Shown here: in pieces, positions 7,670 to 15,336 of the stretch | Position numbering within the stretch: the first letter of the stretch is position 1 | Layout of the letters: each line of letters begins with the position of its first letter | Assembly: GCF_018128905.1 (NCBI RefSeq) | Contig: NZ_CP063808.1 | Span: 4,588,001-4,652,000 of the forward strand | Reading direction: 5' to 3' | DNA length: 64,000 bases | Origin: Streptomyces sp. A2-16 | Lineage (GTDB): Bacteria; Actinomycetota; Actinomycetes; Streptomycetales; Streptomycetaceae | The notes under the pieces: model-generated | Seen by the model: the letters and a program-made list of their open reading frames with translations, nothing else | Databases searched by the model: none | What the model was told of the DNA's origin: nothing | Made by a program: the position numbers and the translations under genes

Positions 7670-9243
7670 GCGTCCGCCAGCCGGGCCTCCTCCAGGTCGA
7701 GGGAGCGCTGCAGTCTGCGGCGCGTGGTGTCGCTGATGGTGTGGGCGTCGTACAGGCGCTGCAGTTCGGTGCCCTCGACGAGGATCAGGTCCCGGCGGAG
7801 CTGGCGGTAGACCCGGTCGGCCGACTCGGTCGCCGCGCCGTTGCTCCCGTTCTGCTCGGCGAGGCGGTCGCGGGCGTCGTCCAGGCGGGCGCTGAGACCA
7901 CGGCGGAGCCGGTCCAGGACGACCTCGGGCACGACCTCCAGTTCCGCGAGCTCCTCGAGGTGGGCCAGGCCCGCGTGGGCGAGGCGGGAGCGGGCCTCGG
8001 CCTCCTCGCGCGCCGTGTGCGCGGGCTCCAGGGCGAGGCCGGAGCGGCGGACGACCGGGGCGAGGGTGAAGCCCTGCACGACGAGGGTGACGACCACGAC
8101 CGACGTGGTCAGGACCAGGACCAGCGGCCGGTCGGCCAGCGGGGCGCCGTCCTGCATGAGCTCCGGGATGGACAGGGCGGCGGCCAGCGGCATCACCCCG
8201 CGGGTGCCGGCCCACGTCAGCACCATCGGCACCCGCCAGTTCACCCGGTCCAGGCCGCCCTTGCGCTGCACGACCGCGGACAGGGGCGCGAGCCACAGCA
8301 TGCGGACGGCGACGAGGGTGGCGGCGACGGCGAGGGCGTACAGCGGCCAGGCGCGGTCGCCGTCGTCCAGGGCCCGCACCTGGGCCGGGAGCGCCAGTCC
8401 GATGAGGCTGAAGACCACGCTCTCCAGGAGGAACACGACGGTGCCGTACACGGCGTGCAGCTGGAGGCGGATGCGGGCGTCGGTGAGGCGGTCGCCGCGC
8501 CCGCCGAGGACCACGCCCGCCACCACGCAGGACGTGACTCCGGAGGTGTGCGCGATCTCCGCCAGGAGGTAGGCGGCGTACGGGGTGACCAGAGCGATCA
8601 CCGTCTCCAGCACCGGGTCCGCGGTACGGCGCCGGATCAGCGCGACGACTGCGGCGACCGCGGCCCCGATCATCGTGCCGCCGCCCGCGAGCACCAGGAA
8701 CTCGGCCCCTGCCGCACCCCAGTTGGCGGCGGCGGACGCCACGGCGATGCCTGCGGCCACCCGCACGAGCACCAGCGAGGTCGCGTCGTTGAACAGGCTC
8801 TCCGCCTGGACCAGGACCTGCACGCGGGGCGGCAGGGCGAGTCGGCGGCCGAGCGCGGTCACCGCCACCGGGTCGGTGCTGGCCAGGATCGCGCCCAGCA
8901 CGAACGCCATCTGCCAGGACAGGGGAGTGAGCAGCGCGGCCACCGCGGCCACGGCCGCGGCGGAGGCCAGCACCAGGCCGATGGCGAGGATCCCGACCGG
9001 TCTCCACACCGCGCGCAGCTCCCGCCAGGGCATGTCCTCCGCGCTGGCGTACAGCAAGGGCGGCAGCACGACGAGGCCGATGATCTCGGGGCTGATCTCG
9101 ATCTGAGGGGTGCCCGGCAGCAGCGCCACGCCGAGACCGGCGACCACGAGGAGAGAAGGGGCGGGTATGCGCCACCGGCGCGCGAAGGTGGCCACCACCG
9201 TGGCGAGGACCACGAGGGCGAGAACCGTCCCGACGCCGCGCAT
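7666..9243 (-). CDS. CPA1-family Na+/H+ antiporter
   Basis: This 525-residue protein has about 12 hydrophobic segments over the first 400 residues, then a charged cytoplasmic tail. LFNDATSLVLVRVA and GAILASTDPVAVTALG are hallmark motifs of NhaP-type exchangers, with the ND pair that carries the exchanged ion. Such proteins swap cytoplasmic Na+ or K+ for H+. GGGGAG lies 6 bases before the ATG. It is divergent from the KdpD-like kinase gene at 9481, and the operator at 9338-9385 lies between them, so both may be controlled from there. Confidence 0.92.
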   Translation of the reverse strand: MRGVGTVLALVVLATVVATFARRWRIPAPSLLVVAGLGVALLPGTPQIEISPEIIGLVVLPPLLYASAEDMPWRELRAVWRPVGILAIGLVLASAAAVAAVAALLTPLSWQMAFVLGAILASTDPVAVTALGRRLALPPRVQVLVQAESLFNDATSLVLVRVAAGIAVASAAANWGAAGAEFLVLAGGGTMIGAAVAAVVALIRRRTADPVLETVIALVTPYAAYLLAEIAHTSGVTSCVVAGVVLGGRGDRLTDARIRLQLHAVYGTVVFLLESVVFSLIGLALPAQVRALDDGDRAWPLYALAVAATLVAVRMLWLAPLSAVVQRKGGLDRVNWRVPMVLTWAGTRGVMPLAAALSIPELMQDGAPLADRPLVLVLTTSVVVVTLVVQGFTLAPVVRRSGLALEPAHTAREEAEARSRLAHAGLAHLEELAELEVVPEVVLDRLRRGLSARLDDARDRLAEQNGSNGAATESADRVYRQLRRDLILVEGTELQRLYDAHTISDTTRRRLQRSLDLEEARLADA

Positions 9244-9337
9244 GCCGTCTCCCCGGACTCACGAGGGGAACCGCCTTGGCTCCCCTGCCGACCAGACTTC
9301 CCGGCACACCGCCCTCACCCTATCCGGTGCAGGTCAC

Positions 9338-9385
9338 GTCAAGACAGTGTCAAGGTCTTCGGGACCGGCGCCAAGGAAGCGCTAA
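9338..9385 (+). promoter_or_regulatory. Four-repeat operator, 11-21-11 spacing
   Basis: GTCAA begins at 9338 and 9349, then the looser repeats GCCAA at 9370 and GCTAA at 9381, keeping 11, 21 and 11 bp steps. It sits between the divergent antiporter and the kinase gene. Confidence 0.7.
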
Positions 9386-9436
9386 CAGGCGTCCCACCGG
9401 GCTCGCGGAAGGGCTTGCTTAGGAGCAGCCTCCTTC

Positions 9437-9484
9437 ATGAGAGGGGGAGTTGAGCCAGTGAGCGGAGCGCGTCGGCGGCGATGA
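9437..9484 (+). CDS. Possible 15-residue coupled leader ORF
   Basis: ATG at 9437, with AGGAG 11 bases before it, opens MRGGVEPVSGARRRR. Its TGA (9482-9484) overlaps the ATG of the kinase gene as ATGA. The kinase lacks a strong ribosome site of its own, so translational coupling is possible. Confidence 0.3.
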   Translation: MRGGVEPVSGARRRR

Positions 9485-11976
9485 GTGACGTACGGCCCGG
9501 ACGACTTAAGGTGTACCTCGGGGCGGCTCCGGGGGTCGGCAAGACCTACCGGATGCTCGACGAGGGGCGGCGCCGTGCCGCCCGCGGGGCGGATGTGGTG
9601 GTGGGGTTCGCGGAGTGCCACGGGCGCCCGCACACGGAGGCGATGCTCGACGGCCTGGAGGTCGTCGCCCGCGCCCCCTGCAGCTATCGCGGCGGCCGCT
9701 TCCAGGAGATGGACCTGGCCGCGGTCCTCGCCCGCCGCCCGCAGGTCGTGATCGTCGACGAGTTCGCCCACAGCAACGTCCCCGGTGAGGGCCGCAACCC
9801 CAAACGCTGGCAGGACATCGAGATCCTGCTCGACGCGGGCGTCGACGTCATCACCGCCCTCAACATCCAGCACCTGGAGTCCCTCAACGACGTGGTCGAG
9901 AAGATCACCGGGGTGCCGCAGCACGAGACCGTGCCCGACGAGGTCGTACGGCGGGCCCACCAGGTCGAGCTGGTGGACATGCCGCCCGAAGGACTGCGGC
10001 GCCGGCTGGCGCACGGCAACATCTACGCCCCGGAGAAGGTCGACGCGGCGCTCGCCAACTACTTCCGGCCGGGCAACCTCACCGCCCTGCGACAGCTGGC
10101 GCTGCTGTGGACGGCCGACCGGGTCGACGAGGCGCTCCAGGAATACCGCTCGCAGCACGGCATCGGCCGGGTGTGGGAGACCCGGGAGCGGGTGGTGGTC
10201 GCGCTGACCGGCGGCCCGGAGGGCGACACCCTGATCCGGCGGGCGGCCCGGATCGCCGACCGGTCCGCGGGCGGCGACCTGCTGGCCGTGCACGTGGCCC
10301 GCAGCGACGGCCTCGCGGCCGGGGTCTCGCACGCTTCCCTGGCCCGGCAGCGGCGGCTGGTGGAGGACCTGGGCGGCAGTTATCACTCGGTGGTCGGTGA
10401 CGACGTCGCCGCGACCCTGGTGGAGTTCGCCCGCGCGGAGAACGCCACGCAGCTGGTGCTGGGCACGAGCCGCCGCGGTCGGCTGGCACGGTTCCTGACC
10501 GGGCCCGGCACGGGTGAGACCGTGACCGAGCTGTCCGGTGACATCGACGTCCACCGGGTCACGCACGAGCGGGCCGGGCGCGGCACCCTGCTGCCGTCGC
10601 GGCGGCGCACCCTGTCGACGGCCCGGCTGATCGCCGGTCCGGTGGCCGGACTGGTGCTGCCGGTTCTGCTCACGGTCGTCCTGGCCCAGCTGCGCGGCAC
10701 CCTGAACCTGACCAGCGAGGCCCTGCTGTTCCTGCTCGCCGTGGTGGGCGTGGCCTGCATAGGAGGAGTCACCTCCGCGGTGATCGCGTCGGTGACCGCG
10801 TCCCTGCTGCTCAACTACTGGTTCATCCCGCCCATCGGCCAGTTCACGCTGGACGATCCGAACGCCCTGCTGGCCCTGGCGGTGTTCGCGGTCGTAGCGG
10901 CCACCGTGGCCGCGGTCGTGGACCGGTCCCTGCGTCTGTCGCGCCGTTCCGCCCGCGCGACGGCCGAGGCGGAGACCATGTCGTCGCTGGCGGGCAGCAT
11001 CGTGCGGGGCGAGGCGACGATCCCGGCCCTGCTGGAGCGGACCCGGGAGACCTTCGGCATGGAGTCGGCGGATCTGGTGGAGGAGCCTCCCGACGCGCCC
11101 GGTGTGACGGCCGTTCCGGCGGGTCCCGGTGCCTTCCTCGCCCTGCGCGGTCGCACCCTGTCGTCCTCCGAGCGACGGGTGCTGGCCGCCTTCGCCGCGC
11201 ACGTCGGCTCCGCCGTGGAGCGGTCCCGGCTCGCCGAGGCCGCCGCCGAGGTCGAGCCGGTGAAGGCCGCCGACCGGCTGCGCACGGCACTGCTGCGGGC
11301 CGTCGGCCACGACCTGCGCACCCCCCTGGCGGCAGGCTGGGCCGCCGTCACCTCGCTGCGCAGCCGGGACGTCGAGTTCTCGGCGGAGGACCGGGACGAA
11401 CTCCTCGCCACCGCCGACGAGTCCATGGCCCGGCTCAACCGCCTGGTGGAGAACCTCCTCGACCTCAGCCGCCTGGAGGCCGGAGCCCTCACGCTGAACC
11501 TGCGCCCGACCTCCCTGGAGGAGGTCCTGCCCATGGCACTGACGGACGTCTCCGCCGTGGACGTTGCGGACGTGGAGGAGATCCCGGCGGTGCTCGCCGA
11601 CCCGCCGCTGCTGGAACGGGTGATCGCCAACCTCGCCGGCAACGCCGACCGCCACACCCCGCCCGGGAAGAAGGTGCTGGTCACCGCCAGTGCCCTGGCC
11701 GGCCGGGTCGAACTGAGGGTCGTGGACCGGGGACCCGGTCTGCCCGCCGACGGCCGGGAACGGCTCTTCGAGCCCTTCCAGCGGCTCGGCGACACCGACA
11801 ACACCACCGGACTCGGCCTCGGACTGGCCCTCGCGCGGGGCCTGACCGAGGCGATGAACGGCACCCTCACCCCCGAGGACACTCCGGGCGGCGGTCTCAC
11901 CATGGTCGTGTCGCTACCGCTCGCCGCACAGAACGCGGGTGCCGAACCGACGGAGCAGAGTGTGGGAGGTGCGTGA
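9481..11976 (+). CDS. KdpD-like sensor histidine kinase, second copy
   Basis: This 831-residue protein has the complete KdpD layout: N-terminal KdpD domain with Walker A GAAPGVGKT at 14-22, a universal-stress-like domain near 235-370, four closely packed helices (DUF4118) near 381-485, a GAF-like linker, and HisKA with GHDLRTPLA carrying His610. The ATPase has an N-box at ANLAGNADRH and glycine motifs. It senses potassium or turgor in characterised relatives. No response regulator is adjacent, so it probably signals to the KdpE encoded at 19898, in competition with the second KdpD. That pairing is inference. Confidence 0.93.
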   Translation: MSDVRPGRLKVYLGAAPGVGKTYRMLDEGRRRAARGADVVVGFAECHGRPHTEAMLDGLEVVARAPCSYRGGRFQEMDLAAVLARRPQVVIVDEFAHSNVPGEGRNPKRWQDIEILLDAGVDVITALNIQHLESLNDVVEKITGVPQHETVPDEVVRRAHQVELVDMPPEGLRRRLAHGNIYAPEKVDAALANYFRPGNLTALRQLALLWTADRVDEALQEYRSQHGIGRVWETRERVVVALTGGPEGDTLIRRAARIADRSAGGDLLAVHVARSDGLAAGVSHASLARQRRLVEDLGGSYHSVVGDDVAATLVEFARAENATQLVLGTSRRGRLARFLTGPGTGETVTELSGDIDVHRVTHERAGRGTLLPSRRRTLSTARLIAGPVAGLVLPVLLTVVLAQLRGTLNLTSEALLFLLAVVGVACIGGVTSAVIASVTASLLLNYWFIPPIGQFTLDDPNALLALAVFAVVAATVAAVVDRSLRLSRRSARATAEAETMSSLAGSIVRGEATIPALLERTRETFGMESADLVEEPPDAPGVTAVPAGPGAFLALRGRTLSSSERRVLAAFAAHVGSAVERSRLAEAAAEVEPVKAADRLRTALLRAVGHDLRTPLAAGWAAVTSLRSRDVEFSAEDRDELLATADESMARLNRLVENLLDLSRLEAGALTLNLRPTSLEEVLPMALTDVSAVDVADVEEIPAVLADPPLLERVIANLAGNADRHTPPGKKVLVTASALAGRVELRVVDRGPGLPADGRERLFEPFQRLGDTDNTTGLGLGLALARGLTEAMNGTLTPEDTPGGGLTMVVSLPLAAQNAGAEPTEQSVGGA

Positions 11977-12319
11977 CGAGCACGGTGACCAGTGCAGGGA
12001 AACCGCGCAGGGGCTGGACCCGACACCACCCGGAACCTGGCCGCCGCGCGACCGGTTCCCCTTGACTGCAGGCACCGTCGGCCCCTTCCTGGGGCTCCGC
12101 GCACACCACCCGGAGGTCATCACGGACGCGGCCCACTCCGCACACATTCACCGCATGACAGCGGCCACTGCCTCGGCCGCCTCAGGCTCACCCCGGGCCC
12201 GGGTCCCGTACCCCCGGTCCAGGCCCGGCTCGTGGCGGTGACCCTCGCCGATCAGACGGGCTCGGCGCTGGACACGGCCGGTCCGGGGCGACCGCTCGGG
12301 CCTCGCGCAGGCTCCGCAC
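11977..12319. other. Intergenic gap between convergent genes
   Basis: This 343-bp stretch separates the kinase gene from a convergent membrane-protein gene. It is GC-rich, and its open frames have no ribosome sites or family resemblance. I see no convincing gene or operator; it probably only holds 3' ends. Confidence 0.5.
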
Positions 12320-12865
12320 TCACTCCAGACCGGAGGCTTTGAAGACGGCACGGGCGGTCTCGCGGTCGACCCGGCGGGAGATGCGGCGCAGGACGGTGGC
12401 TCCGCACAGCAGGAGTCCGTCCTCTGCGGCCTTCCGCGCACCCTCGTCCAGGCGGGACCACAACCGTGGATTGCGTACCAGGACCTCGGGGTCGAGCTCC
12501 ACGCGCCCACCGAGTGCGTCCCGCAGCACGATCCGTTGGGAGATGCCGTCCAGGCAGCGGACCGACACCAGCAGATCCGTCCGAACCCGCCGCTCGCGCA
12601 GCAGCCGGCGCGAGGCCAGCCAGTTCCCGCCCGCCGACATCCGGTCGGGGCACAGCACGAGGAACAGCAGCCCGGCGAGAGCGCACCACAGCACGGTGCG
12701 CCACGGGGTGAGCCGGCCGGACCCCCAGTCGATCAGCAGGAGAAGGGCGAGCAGGACGCCCGCGCAGCGGACGGCGCTCCACACCTCCTGCCTCCACTCG
12801 CGGTCGTTCGTCGCCTCACCGGATCCGTCGGGCGGCTCTCCGGACACGTCCTCACGGCGTCCCAT
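12320..12865 (-). CDS. Two-helix membrane protein of unknown function
   Basis: The ATG at 12865 gives 181 residues: a short polar N-terminus, two hydrophobic segments near residues 34-50 and 56-75, then a soluble, Arg-rich domain with DLLVSVRCLDGISQRIVLRD and a helical end. The soluble part has the look of a small beta-barrel, but no family is recognised. Longer in-frame starts add only low-complexity sequence that would run through the repeat site upstream. Two 11-bp repeats lie 42 bp before the ATG on the same strand, linking it to the ion cluster. Confidence 0.7.
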   Translation of the reverse strand: MGRREDVSGEPPDGSGEATNDREWRQEVWSAVRCAGVLLALLLLIDWGSGRLTPWRTVLWCALAGLLFLVLCPDRMSAGGNWLASRRLLRERRVRTDLLVSVRCLDGISQRIVLRDALGGRVELDPEVLVRNPRLWSRLDEGARKAAEDGLLLCGATVLRRISRRVDRETARAVFKASGLE

Positions 12866-12906
12866 GGCGTCGACGGTAGCCACCCGGCGAATCCGGTCGG
12901 CGCGTC

Positions 12907-12922
12907 TTGATACGGCTCTGAC
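12907..12922 (-). promoter_or_regulatory. Two direct repeats, 11 bp apart
   Basis: On the minus strand GTCAG starts at 12922 and ATCAA at 12911. No second pair is seen. It lies 42 bp upstream of the two-helix membrane protein gene. Confidence 0.4.
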
Positions 12923-12983
12923 GGACTTCCAGCGGTTCCCTGCTTCCTGCCCGTGACGCGGCGGGCATCCGGACGTCGCCCAC

Positions 12984-13042
12984 GTCACACACCCGTCAAT
13001 GTCGCGTCAAGGTCGGCCGGTTGGGCGCGAAGAAGCCGCAAG
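12984..13042 (+). promoter_or_regulatory. Repeat operator upstream of the KimA-like gene
   Basis: GTCAC begins at 12984, GTCAA at 12995 and GTCAA at 13006, each 11 bp apart. Weaker GCGAA at 13027 and GCAAG at 13038 continue the 21 and 11 bp steps. GTCAAGGTCGGCCG is shared exactly with the site at 23824. Confidence 0.65.
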
Positions 13043-13138
13043 GAACCCTCGGAGGAGGCCGGAAAAGGACGGAACCTGAGTGCGGTCGTGCACACCTCAG
13101 CCCTCGTGCGCGGCCGAGGCGAGAAGGAGCCCGCACCC

Positions 13139-14980
13139 ATGTCCGTACTGACCACCGAGCCCAATGCCGTCCCCGCCGGCGAGGAGCCGCCCGATACCGG
13201 CGAACGCCACCGCCTGAGCGCCGTCACCGGCCTCGCGGCCCTGTCGCTGGACGCGATGGCGTCCGTCGCGTACGGCCCCGAGGCGATCGTTCTGGTGCTG
13301 GCGGCCGCGGGCGCGCACGGCCTCGGCTTCACGATGCCCGTCACACTGGCCATCGCCGCCCTGCTGGCCGTGCTGGTGGCCTCCTACCGGCAGGTCATCG
13401 CGGCCTTCCCGGACGGCGGCGGCTCCTACGCCGTCGCGAAGACCCACCTGGGCGCGCGCACCAGCCTGGTGGCGGCGGCCTCCCTGGTCCTGGACTACGT
13501 CCTCAACGTCGCCGTCGCTGTCACGGCCGGCGTCGCCGCGCTGACCTCCGCCTTCCCGTCCCTCTACGACGACCGGCTGTGGCTGTGCCTGGCGGTGCTC
13601 GCCCTGGTCACGGGCGTCAACCTGCGCGGGATCGTGGAGTCCGCCAGGGTGTTCATCGTGCCGACGGCCGTCTTCGTCGGCTCGATCTTCGTCCTCATCG
13701 CCGTCGGCCTCTTCCGGTCCGAGCCGGTCAGCACGGTGACCGCCGCCGGGCACGCCTCGGTCCTCGCCGACGACGCCACCGCCGTGGGCGCACTCCTCCT
13801 GCTGAAGGCGTTCGCCTCCGGCTGTGCCGCGCTGACGGGCGTGGAGGCCATCGCCAACGCCGTTCCCTCCTTCCGGGTTCCGCGCGCCAAGCGGGCCCAG
13901 CGGGCGGAGGTCGCCCTCGGAGCCGTCCTCGGGGCGATGCTCATCGGCCTGTCCGTCCTGATCGGCCGCTTCCACCTGCAGCCGGTCCAGGGCGTCACCG
14001 TGCTCGCCCAGTTGGCGGACGCCTCTCTCGGGCACAACTGGGCCTTCTACGTCATCCAGTTCGCGACGATGATCCTTCTGGCTCTGTCGGCGAACACGTC
14101 CTTCGGCGGCCTGCCCGTGCTCCTGAAGCTGCTGGCCCGGGACAACTACGCGCCGCACGTCTTCGCACTCAAGGCCGACCGCCAGGTCCACCGGCACGGT
14201 GTCCTCGCGCTGGCGCTCGTCTCGGCTGCCCTGCTGGTCTTCTCCGGCGGCGACACCAACACCCTGGTCCCGATGTTCGCCATCGGTGTCTTCGTCGGCT
14301 TCACCATCGCGCAGGTGGGCATGGTCCGGCACTGGCGTCTCGAGCGAGGACCGGGCCGGCACGGCAAGGCGCTGCTGAACGGCTTCGGCGCGCTGCTCAC
14401 CGGCGTCGCGGCCGTTGTTGTCACCGTGGAGAAGTTCACGGCGGGTGCCTGGCTCGTGGTGATCGCCCTGCCGCTGCTGGTGGCCGCCTTCGAGACCGTG
14501 CACCGCGCCTACGGCCGGATCGGCGAGCAACTCGGCCGGGGTCGCATCCCCGAGGCCCCGCACCGCGAGCGCTCGCTGGTGATCGTCCCCGTCTCCTCCC
14601 TGTCCAGGCTGACCTCGGAGGCCCTCACGGCTGCCTCCTCCCTCGGTGACGAGGTCCGCGCGGTGACCGTGTGCTATCCGGACCCCGAGGACCGGGCCGC
14701 GCTGCACGCCCTGGAGCGTTCCTGGGCCGCCTGGGATCCGGGGGTCCCCCTGATCCGGCTGACCTGCGAGCGGCGCAGTCTGGGCCGCCCCATCGCCGCC
14801 TACGTCCGCGAGGTGGCCGCCGCCGAGCCGGGCACGCGCGTCACCGTGCTGATTCCGGAGACCGAGCCGGAGCGGCTGTGGCAGCGGCTGCTGCAGAACC
14901 AGCGGGGCGCCGTCGTCGCCTACGCGGTCCGGCGGGAGACGGACGCGGTCATCTGCCGGCTCCGCTTCCGGCTTCTGTGA
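13139..14980 (+). CDS. KimA-like APC potassium transporter
   Basis: The ATG at 13139 follows AAGGAG by 10 bases and gives 613 residues. About twelve helices fill residues 35-470. SLDAMASVAYGPEAIV and FPDGGGSYAVAKTHLG correspond to the conserved helix 1 and helix 3 regions of KimA (Bacillus YdaO), a proton-coupled high-affinity potassium importer of about 607 residues. A soluble C-terminal domain of roughly 140 residues follows, where KimA proteins bind cyclic di-AMP. Potassium as substrate is inferred from family and from the adjacent kdp genes. I saw no ydaO-type riboswitch in its leader. Confidence 0.85.
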   Translation: MSVLTTEPNAVPAGEEPPDTGERHRLSAVTGLAALSLDAMASVAYGPEAIVLVLAAAGAHGLGFTMPVTLAIAALLAVLVASYRQVIAAFPDGGGSYAVAKTHLGARTSLVAAASLVLDYVLNVAVAVTAGVAALTSAFPSLYDDRLWLCLAVLALVTGVNLRGIVESARVFIVPTAVFVGSIFVLIAVGLFRSEPVSTVTAAGHASVLADDATAVGALLLLKAFASGCAALTGVEAIANAVPSFRVPRAKRAQRAEVALGAVLGAMLIGLSVLIGRFHLQPVQGVTVLAQLADASLGHNWAFYVIQFATMILLALSANTSFGGLPVLLKLLARDNYAPHVFALKADRQVHRHGVLALALVSAALLVFSGGDTNTLVPMFAIGVFVGFTIAQVGMVRHWRLERGPGRHGKALLNGFGALLTGVAAVVVTVEKFTAGAWLVVIALPLLVAAFETVHRAYGRIGEQLGRGRIPEAPHRERSLVIVPVSSLSRLTSEALTAASSLGDEVRAVTVCYPDPEDRAALHALERSWAAWDPGVPLIRLTCERRSLGRPIAAYVREVAAAEPGTRVTVLIPETEPERLWQRLLQNQRGAVVAYAVRRETDAVICRLRFRLL

Positions 14981-15034
14981 GCCGGATCGATCGACCGCTG
15001 CGTCGGTTCTGCCCGCTGGAATGGATCAAGGGTC

Positions 15035-15082
15035 GTAAGAGTCCCGTCAAAGCCGTGGGCGTCGCCGTAAGAGAGGCGTCAA
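15035..15082 (+). promoter_or_regulatory. Four-repeat operator of the kdpFABC operon
   Basis: GTAAG begins at 15035, GTCAA at 15046, GTAAG at 15067 and GTCAA at 15078, with 11, 21 and 11 bp steps. The first coding sequence starts at 15160. This is the reference site, because kdpFABC is the classical target of KdpE. Confidence 0.78.
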
Positions 15083-15159
15083 CGGACGACCCGATCCGGC
15101 CAAAGAGGCGCTTTCCTCTACTCGTCCCTGTTCATCGAACCTCACCCCAGGAGTTCGCG

Positions 15160-15243
15160 ATGGCCGACCTGGCCTTCGTCATCGCCACGATCGCGGGTTT
15201 CGCGCTGGTGGCCCTCGTCGCCAAGGGGGTGACGAAGCTGTGA
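15160..15243 (+). CDS. 27-residue one-helix peptide preceding KdpF
   Basis: ATG at 15160 follows CAGGAG by 5 bases. The peptide starts MADLAFVIATIAGFALVALV and ends in a short basic tail, so it is a single membrane helix. Its TGA overlaps the GTG of kdpF as GTGA, showing translational coupling. KdpF itself is a similar one-helix stabiliser of the pump, so this extra peptide may be a duplicated or additional subunit. No function is demonstrated. Confidence 0.78.
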   Translation: MADLAFVIATIAGFALVALVAKGVTKL

Positions 15244-15329
15244 CCGCCGAGAACATCGTCGGCCTCGTCGTGGCCGTCGCCCTGCTGGGCTATCTCGTCC
15301 TCGCCCTGATCTTCCCGGAGAGGTTCTGA
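15240..15329 (+). CDS. kdpF: KdpF, small subunit of the potassium pump
   Basis: A GTG start at 15240 overlaps the previous stop. The 29-residue product is one hydrophobic helix ending LALIFPERF, the typical KdpF ending. KdpF stabilises the KdpABC complex in the membrane. kdpA follows after 7 bases. The gene is too short for most callers. Confidence 0.9.
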   Translation: MTAENIVGLVVAVALLGYLVLALIFPERF

Positions 15330-15336
15330 GACACAG

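Noticed and set aside
6020..9453. Two frames of about 1100 codons, one on each strand
   Set aside because: Both are low-complexity shadows of the membrane-protein and antiporter genes, which have clear starts and families.
9382..11655. 757-codon minus-strand frame opposite the KdpD-like kinase
   Set aside because: It has shadow composition and no motif; the plus-strand kinase is complete.
12984..13042. Reading the GTCAA repeats as PhoP boxes
   Set aside because: PhoP boxes of Streptomyces also have an 11-bp period but are based on GTTCACC. The repeats here lack TTCACC, and no phosphate gene is nearby.
13043..13138. Possible ydaO cyclic-di-AMP riboswitch before the KimA-like gene
   Set aside because: Only about 100 bases lie between the operator and the start, and the conserved ydaO core segments are not recognisable.
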